A stretch of DNA of 64,000 nucleotides from Desulfovibrionaceae bacterium (GCA_016932995.1 JAFGBU010000008.1:1-64000), one strand, 5' to 3'; positions 8,587-18,877 are shown, counted from the stretch's first letter. Notes: generated by a model not told the origin, from the sequence alone. A program made the numbers and translations.

Positions 8587-9482
8587 GGAGCGGCGGGTTT
8601 TTTTTGAACCTGCTCAGGGAGTCCGGCCTGGCTTTGGACTTTCCCGGGCTTCTGCGCCTTGTGCGCAGCCGGGCCTGGCTCAGGGTCCTGGCCTTCAGGT
8701 TTTTGCGGGCCAGGGTCAGCCCGGACATCTTGGGCCGCGTCGAGCGCCTGGGCTGCGGGCTTGAGCAGAAGGCCGAGCTGTTCAACATGGCCATTTCCCA
8801 GATCAGGGTCGGCGAGACCTACAAGACCGGCTGCGCGGGCCGCACGGCCCTGACCGACGCGGCCATTGCCGAACGCGCCCGCGAGTTCGAGGCCCCCAGG
8901 GTCCTGGACGCCGGGGCCTCGGACGGCCTGGGCTCCCTGGACCTGATCCACAGGCTGGGGCCCGAGGCCTCGCTGACCCTCGCGGACCGGCATCCGGAGT
9001 TCTGGCGCAGGCCCTTTCCCCTGGGCGCGGTCTTTCTGGACGGCGACAGGCGGCTGCTGTCCGTGAAGTTCCTGTTTTTGTATCTCTACCTCGGCTCGGA
9101 CCCCGGCCGGGGCGGGCCGCTCGACGCCCGGGGCCTGTCGCGCATCGACACCACCAACCCCCTGGTCCGCGAGCGCCTCGGGCCCTTTGCGGTCAGGCGG
9201 CTCGACGTGTTCAGCGGGGTCCTGGAGCCGGGCTTTGAGCTGATCAAGTGCGCCAACCTGTTGAACGTGGAGTACTTCGAGCTTGAGCGCATAGCGGCCG
9301 CGGCCGCCAACCTGGCCAGGAGCCTCGTGCCCGGCGGGTACCTGTTCATCGCCCAGAGCAACGCCAGGTTCAGGGACAGCGAGGCCTATGTGCTCCTGCG
9401 CAGGCAGGGCGGGGACCTGGTCCTGGTCGAGGAGAAAAACGGCCACGAGGCCCTGGCCCTGTTCTCCGGGGGCGGGCGATGA
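8583..9482 (+). CDS. Methyltransferase-like protein of unknown substrate
   Basis: 299 residues, GTG start overlapping the previous stop as GTGA. Residues 95-125 contain APRVLDAGASDGLGSLDL, which has the form of SAM-binding motif I, and LVPGGYLFIAQSNARF near 245 resembles the post-core strand of class I methyltransferases. The N-terminal ~80 residues are basic and hydrophobic and could touch the membrane. It overlaps the next methyltransferase gene by 4 bp (ATGA). Loss of catalytic activity cannot be excluded, since the motifs are divergent. Confidence 0.6.
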   Translation: MRSGGFFLNLLRESGLALDFPGLLRLVRSRAWLRVLAFRFLRARVSPDILGRVERLGCGLEQKAELFNMAISQIRVGETYKTGCAGRTALTDAAIAERAREFEAPRVLDAGASDGLGSLDLIHRLGPEASLTLADRHPEFWRRPFPLGAVFLDGDRRLLSVKFLFLYLYLGSDPGRGGPLDARGLSRIDTTNPLVRERLGPFAVRRLDVFSGVLEPGFELIKCANLLNVEYFELERIAAAAANLARSLVPGGYLFIAQSNARFRDSEAYVLLRRQGGDLVLVEEKNGHEALALFSGGGR

Positions 9483-10420
9483 TCGTCAGGCCCAGGGCCC
9501 TGGTGGCCGGTCTGAGGAGCTACTCGCCGCTGTTCGGGGTCCGGGACCGGGGCACCGGGGGCACGGACTCGGCCAGGTACTGCTACTCGGTCTGGCTGCG
9601 GCACCTGGTCTTTGCCCGGGACCACGGCCTGAGGCTCAGGCCCGGGGCCCTGGTCGAGCTGGGGCCCGGGGACTCCCTGGGCATCGGCCTGGCCGGGCTG
9701 GTCTCGGGAGCACAGAGCTACGTGGCCCTGGACGCGGTCAGGCACGCCGACATCCGGGCGAGCAGGGCGGTCCTGCGGGAGCTGGCCGGGCTCTTCCGGG
9801 CCCGGGCGGACATCCCCGGCCCGGACGAGTTCCCGGACGTGCAGCCCGGGCTGGCCGAGTACGCCTTTCCGCACGACCTCTGGGGCCCGGGCGGGCTTGA
9901 GGAGGCGCTCTCGCCGGCCAGGCTGGAGCGGATCGAGGCCGACCTCGCGGCCGGGCGGGGCATGGTCCGCTATGTGGCGCCCTGGGACGGCGCGGACGTC
10001 CTGGGCCCGGGCGTGGCGGACCTGGTCTTTTCCCAGGCCGTGCTCGAGCACGTGGCCGATCCCGAGGCCACGTACTCCCTGATGGCCGGGTGGCTCAGGC
10101 CCGGAGGGGTCATGTCCCACAGCGTGGACTTCGGGTCCCACGGGATGTCCGGGCACTGGAACGGGCACTGGGCCTGCGGGGACCTGATCTGGCGGCTGGT
10201 GCGCGGCAGGAGGGGCTTTTTCCTGAACCGCCTGCCCTGCTCGGCCCACGCCGCGATACTCGGCCGCCTGGGGCTCGAGCCCGTGGCCGAGGCCAGGGTC
10301 GTGGACCGCGGCGGGCTGCCCAGGGAGAGGTTCGTCTCCGCGTTCAGGGGCATGTCCGAGCAGGACGCGGTCACCAGGGGGGCGCACATGGTCTGGATCA
10401 GGCCAAAGGCGGGCTCGTGA
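9479..10420 (+). CDS. SAM-dependent methyltransferase family protein
   Basis: 313 residues. Motif I is ALVELGPGDSLGIGLAGL near residue 60, followed by YVALDAVRHADI, with an insertion before VADLVFSQAVLEHVADPE (residue ~180) and the motif LRPGGVMSHSVDFGSHG. This is the arrangement of methyltransferases found in polysaccharide and exosortase-type clusters. Four-base overlaps with both neighbours (ATGA upstream, GTGA downstream) tie it to the operon. The acceptor is unknown. Confidence 0.75.
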   Translation: MIVRPRALVAGLRSYSPLFGVRDRGTGGTDSARYCYSVWLRHLVFARDHGLRLRPGALVELGPGDSLGIGLAGLVSGAQSYVALDAVRHADIRASRAVLRELAGLFRARADIPGPDEFPDVQPGLAEYAFPHDLWGPGGLEEALSPARLERIEADLAAGRGMVRYVAPWDGADVLGPGVADLVFSQAVLEHVADPEATYSLMAGWLRPGGVMSHSVDFGSHGMSGHWNGHWACGDLIWRLVRGRRGFFLNRLPCSAHAAILGRLGLEPVAEARVVDRGGLPRERFVSAFRGMSEQDAVTRGAHMVWIRPKAGS

Positions 10421-11520
10421 AGATACTTTTCCTCATCCGCTCCCTTGATCCGGGCGGGGCCGAGCGCCAGCTGGTCAACCTGGCCAACGGCCTGGCAGCC
10501 AGGGGCCACGAGGTGGGCCTGGCCGTGTTCTACGCGGGCGGGGTCCTGGAGGACCAGCTGCGCGGGGTCCGGCTCCTGGACCTGGGCAAGCGGGGCCGGT
10601 GGGACGTTGTCGGTTTTCTGGCCCGGGTCTTCGGGCTGCTGCGCGCCCAGCGGCCGGACGTGGTCCACGGCTATCTCGGCACGGCCAATGTCCTGTGCGG
10701 CCTGGTCAAGCCCTTTTTCCCGGGCCTGCGCGCGGTCTTCGGCCTGCGGGCCTCGAACATGGACCTCTCCAGGTACGATCGGCTCGTGCGCCTGAGCTTC
10801 GCGCTCGAGCGCAGGCTTTCGCGCCTGGCGGACAGGATCGTGGTCAACTCGGCCTCGGGCCTCGAGCACGCGGCCGGCCTGGGCTTTCCCAGGGCCCGCA
10901 TGGCGGTGGTCAAAAACGGCATCGACAGCGCGCTGTTCAGGCCGGACCCCGAGGGCCGGGCCAGGGTCAGGCGGGAGTGGGGCGTGGGCGAGGCCGAGCT
11001 TCTGATCGGATCGGCCGCCCGGCTGGACCCGATGAAGGACCACCCGACCTTTCTGAAGGCCGCGGCCCGGGTCCGGGCGAGCGGGCTTGCGGCCCGTTTC
11101 GTGTGCATCGGGTCCGGGCCGCCGGACGCGGCCCAAGGGCTCAGGGCCCTGGCGGACTCGCTGGGACTGGGTCAGGCCCTGATCTGGGCCGGGCTGCGCA
11201 GGGACATGCCCGCGGCCCTGAGCGCCCTGGACCTGGCCTGCTCCTCGTCCCTGTTCGGCGAGGGCTTTCCCAACGCCGTGGCCGAGGCCATGGCCTGCGG
11301 GGTGCCCTGCGTGGTCACGGACGTCGGCGACTCGGCGGAGATAGTCGGCGACCCGGGCCTGGTCGCGCCGCCCGGCGACCCCGAGGCCCTGGCCCGGGCC
11401 CTGCTCGCGGCCGCGGCCGCGCCTCCCCCGGCCCGGGGGCTTCGCGAGCGCATCGTGGCCGAGTTCTCCGTGGACAAGATGGTCGAGGCCACCCAGGCCC
11501 TGCTCCTGGACCTGGTCTGA
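10417..11520 (+). CDS. Family 4 glycosyltransferase
   Basis: 367 residues from the GTG at 10417, which overlaps the previous stop as GTGA. A longer open frame upstream would overlap the methyltransferase and is not credible. Motifs: IRSLDPGGAERQLVNLANGL at the N-terminus, VVKNGIDSALFRPD near 165, SAARLDPMKDHPTFLKAA near 195 and SLFGEGFPNAVAEAMACGVP near 275. It is the last sugar-transfer gene before the megasynthase, 104 bp upstream of it, and the strongest positional candidate for glycosylating its product. Confidence 0.88.
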   Translation: MKILFLIRSLDPGGAERQLVNLANGLAARGHEVGLAVFYAGGVLEDQLRGVRLLDLGKRGRWDVVGFLARVFGLLRAQRPDVVHGYLGTANVLCGLVKPFFPGLRAVFGLRASNMDLSRYDRLVRLSFALERRLSRLADRIVVNSASGLEHAAGLGFPRARMAVVKNGIDSALFRPDPEGRARVRREWGVGEAELLIGSAARLDPMKDHPTFLKAAARVRASGLAARFVCIGSGPPDAAQGLRALADSLGLGQALIWAGLRRDMPAALSALDLACSSSLFGEGFPNAVAEAMACGVPCVVTDVGDSAEIVGDPGLVAPPGDPEALARALLAAAAAPPPARGLRERIVAEFSVDKMVEATQALLLDLV

Positions 11521-11624
11521 GCGAGGCCCAGCGCACTTGCGCGGGGCCTGGTTTGAATATATGACTCGTGTTTCCGCGGCCTTTATTTGAGGACCCGTTC
11601 CCGCGCTTCAAGGAATCAACGACC

Positions 11625-14600
11625 GTGGCCAACATCTTTTCAGCCCCAGCCCTGAACTTTGTCTGGCCCCTTGAAAAGGCCTCGCCCGCAGCGGCTGGGG
11701 CCTGCCGGGACGCGGGCTGCGGGGCGCTCCTCGATCTCAGGGCCGCCGGGCCCGACCTCTCGGGCCTGGACCTCGCCGGGGCCGACCAGGTCCTGATCGA
11801 CGCCCGGCGGCTCCTGGAGCCGGGCCTGGCGGACGCCCTGGCCCGGGCCGGGGCGCGCACGGTCTGGGCCGAGTGCCTGCCGGACCTGTTTCCCGGCGGG
11901 GTCAAGGGCCTGGCCCGCCTGCTCGCGGACCTGCCCCGGGCCTTTGACTGCGTGCCCGTGACCGGGGATGTGGACTGCCTGCTCGGACTGGCCGATCTGG
12001 ACCGGCCGCCCCCGGCCCTGGGGCTCAAGGGCTCCGAGGCCTCGGGATTCGTGGGCTCGGAGACCCTGGGGGTGCTCTTTTCGGTCCTGCGCGAGGCCCT
12101 GCGCGGCCGGGCCGAGGCCCCGGCCCTGGCCGTGTTCGGGGGCCTGGCCACGCCCGAGGCCGCGGCCGCATTTCTGTCCACGGGCGCGGCCTGCGTGGTC
12201 TTCGAGTCCGTGCACTGGCTGACCGACCTGGCCCGGCCGGGCCTTGAGCTGGCCGAAAAGCTGGCCCGGCTCGGCCCGGACTCGACCAGGCTCGTGGGCG
12301 CGAGGCTCGGGGTCGCCTGCCGGGTGTTCGACCGGGGCAACTCGAGGGCCGCGCGCGAGCTGGCCGGGCTGGCCGACGCCCTGGGCGCGCAGGAAGACCT
12401 CTCCCAGGCCCGCCGGACCTTCGCGGCCCGGGCCCTGGAGACCCGGACCCCGGCCCTGGGGGCCGCGCTTTCCCCGGACGAGCTGATCTTCATGGGGCCC
12501 GAGGCCTCGTTCGCCGCGTCCTTTGCCGAGCGCTTCGGCCCGGGCACGGCCCGGGCCCTTCAGGGCCTTGCCCAGGAGGTGGATCGGCTCTGGCGCGGGG
12601 CCGGGGAGGTCAAGGAGCGCTTCAGGCAGAGCCCCGCGGCCGAGGCCATGGGCGTGCGCTACCCGTTCATCCAGGGCGGCATGTCCTGGATCAGCGACAA
12701 GCCGGAATTCGCCCTGGCCGTGGCCGAGTCCGGGGCCCTGCCGACCCTGGCCGCGGGCATGCGCAGCCGGGAGCTGCTCGAACGCGACTTCGGCGGGCTC
12801 AAGGAGGTCATGGCCGGCCGGCCGTACGCGGTCAACGTCATGGTCCTGGACGAGAACCCGTTCCGCGGGGAGCAGATGGACTGGCTCATCCGGACCAGGC
12901 CGCCGTTCGCGGTCATCGCCGCCGGGGACCCTTCGTTCGCCAAGCCCCTTTTGCAGGCCGGGATCGAGGTCATATACCTGGCCCCGGCCGAGGGCCTGGT
13001 CCGCCTGGCGCTCAAGGCCGGGGTGCGCTGGCTGGTGCTCGAGGGCCTGGAGGCCGGCGGGCACGTGGGCGAGCACAGCACCCTGACCCTGGCCCAGATC
13101 GTCCTGTTGATGCGCCGCAGGGAGCCGGAGCTGTTTGCCCGGGCCCGGGTGGTCCTGGCCGGGGGGGTCTACGACCGCGAGACCGCGTTCAGGGCGGCCA
13201 TGCTCGGCGCGGACGCCGTGCAGATGGGCACGGTCTATCTCTCGACCCGGGAGATCGTGGACACCGGGGCCCTGAGCGCCCTCTACCAGCGGCTCATCAT
13301 CGAGGCCGGGCCCGGGTCCACGGCCCTGTCCGGGGAGACCGTGGGCCTTAGGGTGCGCTCGCTCAAGACCCCCAGGATGCAGGCCATCCTGGACATGGAG
13401 CGCGAGTACGCCTCGGGCGGCCGGGACGAGGCCGGGTTCCGCAAGCGCCTGGAGAAGCTCAGCGTGGGCACCCTGCTCATCGCCAGCCGGGGCGTGCGCA
13501 GGCCCGGGGCCGAGCCCCTGGACGAGGCGACCTGCCTGGCCGAGGGCCAGTTCATGAGCGGGGCCGTGTCCGGGGTCATCCAGCGGACCTCGACCCTGGA
13601 CGATTTGCACCGGGCCCTGGCCGAGGGCCCGCTCGAGCTCTCGGCGCCCGGTCCGCGGCCCTGCGCGGCGGCCGTGCGCGCCGCGCGCAGGTCCGGGCCC
13701 CGGGACGAGCGCCTGGCCATCACCGGCATGGCCCTGGTCAACTCCCTGGGCAACGACCTGGCCGGGGTCTGGCGGGCGACCCTGGACATGAAGAGCGGGG
13801 TCCGGGCCATCCCGGCCGAGCGCTGGGACCACTCGGCGTACTACGACCCCGCGCCCATGACCCCGGGCAGGACCTACTCCAGATACGGCGCGTTCGCGGG
13901 CATCGAGGTCCAGCGCAGGGACCTGGACGTGTCCCCCCAGGACTTCCGGGTGATGAGCGACTCCACCAGGCTGACCCTGCACCTGGCCAGGCTGGTCGTG
14001 GAGGAGTCGGGGCTCGCGCTCAACGGGCCGCCGGCCGAGAGGGTCGGGGTCATCGTCTCCCAGAACTCGGGCGAGTTCGTGAACCTGATTTTCAACCAAC
14101 TCCTGCACACCTACGCCAGGCGCATCTCGGAGGTCGTGTCCGGGTCTCTGGACCTGGACGCCCGGGGCTCGGCAACGGTCGAGCAGGGCCTCAGGCAGGC
14201 GGGCCTGGCCGTGGACGACGCCACGCTCATCGGCAGGCTCAACTGCACGGCCGGGGGCTACATCTGCAACCGCTACGGGTTCACCGGCCCGAGCTACTCG
14301 GTGGGCGCGGCCTGCGCCAGCAGCCTGGTGGCCCTGTACAACGCGGTCATGCTCCTGCGCCTGGGGGTCATTGACGCGGCCCTGGTCGGCGGCGGCGAGG
14401 AGCGCCTGAGCCCGGCTCATTTCCTGGAGTTTTCGGCCCTGGGCGCCCTGGCCGGGCTGAGCGGCGAGGACCGGGGCGCGGCCGGGGCCAGCCGGCCCTT
14501 TGACCGCGGCCGGGACGGCTTTGTCATGGGCGAGGGCGGGGCCATGATCGTGATCGAGCGCGAGTCCTCGGCCAGGCGGCGCGGCGCGCCCATCCACGCC

Positions 14601-17600
14601 TACCTCACCGGGGTCGGGGCGCGCACCAACAACCTGGGCATCGTCGAGTCCGTGGCCGAGACCCAGCGCCTGGCCCTTGCCGCCTCGTATAGGGACGCGG
14701 GCTACGGTCCCCAGAGCGTGGACCTGGTCGAGTGCCACGCCACGAGCACCATCCAGGGCGACCGCGAGGAGGTCAGGGCCCTCAAGGGGTTCTTTTCCCC
14801 GGACAGGCCAACGGTCCTGGCCGCGTACAAGTCCCAGATCGGCCACACCCTCGGGGCCTCTGGCCTGAACAGCCTGATCAGGGGCGTTCTGGCCATGCGC
14901 GAGGGGGTCTTTCCGGCCAGCCTCAACTACCGGACCCCGGACCCGGACCTGGACCTCGAGGCCGGGGGCCTTCGCGTCCTGTCCGGGCCCGAGCCCTGGC
15001 CAGAGCCCCGGGGCCGGGCCAGGCGCTTGCAGGTCAACGCCTTCGGCTTCGGCGGGGCGAGCTTGGTGGTCCATCTGGAGGGCCTGGGCGGCGCGGCCCG
15101 GGTCCCGGAGCCCCGGCCCGGGGTGTCTTTGGCCCCGGAGGCGCGCGCACCCGAGCCCCTGGCCCTGGTCTTCCCGGGCCAGGGCGCGGCCAGGCCGGGC
15201 ATGGGCCAAGGGCTCTACGAGACCTTTCCGGGCTTTAGGGCCGTTTTGGACCGGGTAGATGGGGCCGCGGCCTTCGACGTCCTGGGCCTGCTCTTTGAGA
15301 CCGACGAGGCCGGGTTCTTGGACACCCGCAGGCAGCAGCCGGCCCTGTTCGCCCTGGAGTACGCCCTGGCCGGGTGGCTCATGGACCTCGGCCTGTCGCC
15401 CGCGGCCATGGCCGGGCACAGCCTGGGCGAGATATCCGCCCTGTGCGCGGCCGGGGCCTTTTCCCTGGAAGATGGCCTGCGCCTGGTCCAGAAGCGGGCC
15501 GAGCTCATGGACCGGGCCGCGGGCCTGATCCCGGACCCCGGGGCCATGATCGCGGTGCACGCCCCGGCCCGGGAGCTCGAGGCCTGTGTCTCGGATTTTC
15601 CGGGCCTGGGGTTCACGAACTTCAACTCCCCGTTCCAGACCGTGCTCGGCGGGCCGACGGAAATGGTCCTGGCCGCGGCCCAAAGGCTCAGGGCCGAGGG
15701 CCGCAGGGCCACCAGGCTCAGGGTCGGCATGGCCTTCCACTCCCCGGCCATGGCCGCGGTGCGCGGCGAGTTCAGGGACTTTCTGGCCTCGATCAGGGTC
15801 GAGCGGCCCAGATTGCCGGTCCTGTCCAACGCCACGGGCGCGGTCTACCCGGACGATCCCGAGGCGATTCGGGACACGCTGCTCAGCCAGCTGGAGAGCC
15901 CGGTGCGCTGGATCGACAACGCGCGCTGCCTGTGGGACGAGCTCAAGATCAGGGTCTTTGTCGAGGCCGGGCCGGGCGAGGTCATGTGCGGGCTGGTCCG
16001 CGATTGCCTGGATCAAGCCCGGTGCCTGGCCTGCTGCCTGCCCGGTGACGAGGCCGGGTCCCTGCGCGCGACCGCGGCCCGGCTCATGGCCGAGGGGGCG
16101 CTGGCCCCGCGGGCCGCGGCCGAGACGCTTTGCTTCGAGCCGCCCGGCCCGGCGGACGCGCCGCACGCTGCGGCCGCTCCGCAGGCCGCGGACGCTCCGA
16201 GCCGCGAGGGACCGGAGGCCGGGTCCTTTGACGAGCTGGAGCGCATCATCGCGATCATCATGCAGGCCACGGGCTACGAGCGTGACGAGATCGAGCCGGA
16301 CATGGACCTCCGCCAGGACCTGTCCATCCGCTCCAGCCGCCTGCCGGTGATCATGGACCAGGCCGAGGCCGAGTTCGGGACCGTGTTGCGCATAGAGGAC
16401 TTCATGGGCGTCAGGACCGTGCGCGACCTGGCCGGGCGCATCAGGGAGCTCAAGGCCTCTGGCGGCTCGGCCCCGGCCGCTTCGGCCGCGAGTGACAAGA
16501 CCTCGGCCGCGCCGGACGCGGACGGGGCCCGGGCCCCTGAGGCGCGCGCGCCAATAACCCGGTTCGTGTTCGAGGAGGTCGCCCTGGACCCGGTCGATAC
16601 GGCCGAGACCGTTTCCCTGGCCCCGGCGCGGGCCGCGCTGATCGACCCGGCCCCGGGCGGGGCCGGGGACCTGGCCCGGGAGATCGCGGCCCGGCTCAAG
16701 GCCCTTGGGGCCGGGCCCGAGGTCCTGGACCTGGGGCTCGCGGGGAGCGCCGGGATCAGCGAATTTTCCGGCCTGGTCCTGGCCATCGAGGGCCCGGGCC
16801 CGGCGTCCGTGGACCAGGCCCTCGAGGTCCTGGAGCGGATATTTGCGACCCTCAAGGCCTTTCTCGGCTCGGGCCGGGCCGCCTTCTGCCTGCTCGTGTC
16901 CCGGGGGGTTGATTCGGCGCCGGCCGGGGCCCTTTGCGAGGGCGTCCTGGGCATGCTCTTGTGCGCGGCCCAGGAGTACCCCAAGGTCTTGTTCAGGACC
17001 CTGGCCCTTGAGTCCGGGGACCCCGCGGCCCTTGGACCCGGCCTTTGCCGGGCCTTGGTCCCGGGCGGCCCGGTGCAGATGATCTTCAGGCAGGGCAGGG
17101 CCTTTGGCCTGCGCGCCGCGCCGAGCCTTTTGGATCTGTCCGGCCCGGGCCTGGGCGCGCGGCCCGGGGACGTGGTCCTGGTCTCGGGCGGGGCCAGGGG
17201 CATGACCGCGCACCTCTCCCGGGCCCTGGCCGGGCTGGGCGCGCGGCTCGTTCTTTTGGGCCGCACCGGGCCCGGCGACACCCCGGCCGGCCGCGAGATA
17301 GCCGGGCTTCTCGACGAGCTGCGGGCCTCGGGCGCCGAGGCCGAGTACCTGAGCTGCGACGTGACCGACCCCGCGGCCGTGGACCGGGTTTTGTCCCGGG
17401 TCCGGGAGCGCTTCGGCCGGGTGGACGGCGTGGTCCACGCCGCGGGCGTCATCAGGGACGCGTTCATCTCGGACATGGGACCCGCGGACTTTTCCCTGGC
17501 CCTGCGGGTCAAGGCCGCCGGGGCCTGGAACCTGTGCCGCGCGGCCGGGACTCTTGGCCTGCGCTACATGGTCGCCTTTTCCTCGGTCGCCGCCTGGCTG

Positions 17601-18863
17601 GGCAACGTGGGCCAGGCCAACTACTGCGCCGGGAACCGGGCCATGGCCGTTTTGCTCTCGGCCGAGCTCGGCCCTGCCGCCAGGACCCTCTGGCTGCCGC
17701 CGGTCGAGGGAGCGGGCATGGCCGACGACCCCGAGGTCAGGGCGCTGATGAAGCTCAAGGGCCTTTCCCGGGCCTTTGTGCACGTTCGCGAGCTGGCCGA
17801 GCTGTTCTGCCGCGAGCTGTTCATGGGCCCGTCCGACCAGACCGGGGTCATGCTCGCCCGGCCTTTGCCCGAGGTCCCGGCGATCCTGCCCCCGAAGGCC
17901 CCAAGACCCGGCCGCGGCGCGGCCGCGGGCCTGGCTTTGGGCCGCGCGGACCTGCCCATGATCCGGGAGGCGACCCGGCTGGACCTGCTGTCCGGCGAGC
18001 TTTTGGCCGCGCGCAACTTTTCCTCGGACTTCGACCTCTGGATCAACGACCACAGGCCCTACAAGTTCCTCAAGCACCCCCTGGTCTCGGCGGTCATGGC
18101 CGTGGAGGCCTTTTTGGAGGCGGCCGCGCTCGCCCACCCGCTGCTTCCGGCCCGGGGCCTCGAGCAGGTCGAGTTTCTGGAGATCATCGAGTGCCCGCCG
18201 GGCGTGGAGCGCGAGGCCCGGATCAGGTGCCGGGACCTGTCCCGCGCGCCGGGCGCCATGGTCTGCGGCCTGGACATGGAGTCCAGGGACATCTCGCCCA
18301 CGGGCAGGCCGCTCAAGCGCTGGACCAGGAACTACGCCGGCCGCGTGCTCCTGGCCGCGCGCGCCGAGACCCCGGCCCCGTGGCCGGACTTTGCGCCCGG
18401 GCCGTCCGATCTGGGCGGGACCCTGCCCGAGGCCGGCTGGGACGCGGCAGCGGCCTACGAGGCCCACACCGCCCAGCAGGGCCGCTACCGGGTGATCAGG
18501 GACTGCCTGGGCTTCGGGCCCAGGGCCGTGGCCGCGGCCATGACCTGCCGGCAGAGCGGGGACTTCGCCGGGCTCAAGGGCGTTTGCTACCTGTACCCGC
18601 CCTACGTGCTCGAGGCCCTGATGCAGACGGCCATCTTCCACGGCCTGCTCGTCGAGCCCTCGGACGAGGCCCGGATGCTCCCGGCGCGCATCGGCTCGAT
18701 GCTCTTTTTCAGGAGCTGCGCGCCGGGCGAGGACCTGGTCCTGGAGGCCAGGCTGCGCTCCTCGGACCACAGCTCCCAGACCTGGGACGCCAGGGCCCTG
18801 GACGCCGCGGGCCTGGAGGTCATGCGCCTCTCGGGCCTTGAGATGCGGCGCTTCAAGCCCTGA
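11625..18863 (+). CDS. Single-chain iterative polyketide/fatty acid synthase (NMO-like, NMO/ER-like, KS, AT, ACP, KR, DH)
   Basis: 2412 residues. Residues 1-330 form a degenerate nitronate-monooxygenase-like barrel (KGSEASGFVGSET near 132, FGGLATPEAAAAFLSTGA near 171). Residues 340-640 are a second, better-kept FMN-type barrel resembling PfaD enoyl reductase (FIQGGMSW, LEGLEAGGHVGEH, GADAVQMGTVYL). KS from ~690 has Cys897 in GAACASSL, His1038 in VECHATST and His1074 in IGHTLGASG. AT from ~1178 has Ser1266 in GHSLGE. The ACP (~1540-1610) has Ser1570 in LSIRSSRL, flanked by Ala/Pro linkers. KR has SGGARGMTAH near 1850, Ser1987 and Tyr2000. DH begins with WINDHRPYKF (His2143) and includes a second hotdog. 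The layout recalls PUFA/secondary-lipid synthases, but with one KS, one ACP and the reductase fused in front. The GTG at 11625 has AAGGA upstream; an upstream GTG at 11568 would add 19 residues. Confidence 0.9.
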   Translation: MANIFSAPALNFVWPLEKASPAAAGACRDAGCGALLDLRAAGPDLSGLDLAGADQVLIDARRLLEPGLADALARAGARTVWAECLPDLFPGGVKGLARLLADLPRAFDCVPVTGDVDCLLGLADLDRPPPALGLKGSEASGFVGSETLGVLFSVLREALRGRAEAPALAVFGGLATPEAAAAFLSTGAACVVFESVHWLTDLARPGLELAEKLARLGPDSTRLVGARLGVACRVFDRGNSRAARELAGLADALGAQEDLSQARRTFAARALETRTPALGAALSPDELIFMGPEASFAASFAERFGPGTARALQGLAQEVDRLWRGAGEVKERFRQSPAAEAMGVRYPFIQGGMSWISDKPEFALAVAESGALPTLAAGMRSRELLERDFGGLKEVMAGRPYAVNVMVLDENPFRGEQMDWLIRTRPPFAVIAAGDPSFAKPLLQAGIEVIYLAPAEGLVRLALKAGVRWLVLEGLEAGGHVGEHSTLTLAQIVLLMRRREPELFARARVVLAGGVYDRETAFRAAMLGADAVQMGTVYLSTREIVDTGALSALYQRLIIEAGPGSTALSGETVGLRVRSLKTPRMQAILDMEREYASGGRDEAGFRKRLEKLSVGTLLIASRGVRRPGAEPLDEATCLAEGQFMSGAVSGVIQRTSTLDDLHRALAEGPLELSAPGPRPCAAAVRAARRSGPRDERLAITGMALVNSLGNDLAGVWRATLDMKSGVRAIPAERWDHSAYYDPAPMTPGRTYSRYGAFAGIEVQRRDLDVSPQDFRVMSDSTRLTLHLARLVVEESGLALNGPPAERVGVIVSQNSGEFVNLIFNQLLHTYARRISEVVSGSLDLDARGSATVEQGLRQAGLAVDDATLIGRLNCTAGGYICNRYGFTGPSYSVGAACASSLVALYNAVMLLRLGVIDAALVGGGEERLSPAHFLEFSALGALAGLSGEDRGAAGASRPFDRGRDGFVMGEGGAMIVIERESSARRRGAPIHAYLTGVGARTNNLGIVESVAETQRLALAASYRDAGYGPQSVDLVECHATSTIQGDREEVRALKGFFSPDRPTVLAAYKSQIGHTLGASGLNSLIRGVLAMREGVFPASLNYRTPDPDLDLEAGGLRVLSGPEPWPEPRGRARRLQVNAFGFGGASLVVHLEGLGGAARVPEPRPGVSLAPEARAPEPLALVFPGQGAARPGMGQGLYETFPGFRAVLDRVDGAAAFDVLGLLFETDEAGFLDTRRQQPALFALEYALAGWLMDLGLSPAAMAGHSLGEISALCAAGAFSLEDGLRLVQKRAELMDRAAGLIPDPGAMIAVHAPARELEACVSDFPGLGFTNFNSPFQTVLGGPTEMVLAAAQRLRAEGRRATRLRVGMAFHSPAMAAVRGEFRDFLASIRVERPRLPVLSNATGAVYPDDPEAIRDTLLSQLESPVRWIDNARCLWDELKIRVFVEAGPGEVMCGLVRDCLDQARCLACCLPGDEAGSLRATAARLMAEGALAPRAAAETLCFEPPGPADAPHAAAAPQAADAPSREGPEAGSFDELERIIAIIMQATGYERDEIEPDMDLRQDLSIRSSRLPVIMDQAEAEFGTVLRIEDFMGVRTVRDLAGRIRELKASGGSAPAASAASDKTSAAPDADGARAPEARAPITRFVFEEVALDPVDTAETVSLAPARAALIDPAPGGAGDLAREIAARLKALGAGPEVLDLGLAGSAGISEFSGLVLAIEGPGPASVDQALEVLERIFATLKAFLGSGRAAFCLLVSRGVDSAPAGALCEGVLGMLLCAAQEYPKVLFRTLALESGDPAALGPGLCRALVPGGPVQMIFRQGRAFGLRAAPSLLDLSGPGLGARPGDVVLVSGGARGMTAHLSRALAGLGARLVLLGRTGPGDTPAGREIAGLLDELRASGAEAEYLSCDVTDPAAVDRVLSRVRERFGRVDGVVHAAGVIRDAFISDMGPADFSLALRVKAAGAWNLCRAAGTLGLRYMVAFSSVAAWLGNVGQANYCAGNRAMAVLLSAELGPAARTLWLPPVEGAGMADDPEVRALMKLKGLSRAFVHVRELAELFCRELFMGPSDQTGVMLARPLPEVPAILPPKAPRPGRGAAAGLALGRADLPMIREATRLDLLSGELLAARNFSSDFDLWINDHRPYKFLKHPLVSAVMAVEAFLEAAALAHPLLPARGLEQVEFLEIIECPPGVEREARIRCRDLSRAPGAMVCGLDMESRDISPTGRPLKRWTRNYAGRVLLAARAETPAPWPDFAPGPSDLGGTLPEAGWDAAAAYEAHTAQQGRYRVIRDCLGFGPRAVAAAMTCRQSGDFAGLKGVCYLYPPYVLEALMQTAIFHGLLVEPSDEARMLPARIGSMLFFRSCAPGEDLVLEARLRSSDHSSQTWDARALDAAGLEVMRLSGLEMRRFKP

Positions 18864-18877
18864 CCGGAGTCTTATTG

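Noticed and set aside
11640-18770. A 2376-codon open frame on the minus strand opposite the synthase gene.
   Set aside because: It is rich in Gly, Pro, Arg, Ala and Gln without any domain pattern, and mirrors the coding frame of the synthase. Long antisense frames are expected at this GC content because stop codons are rare.
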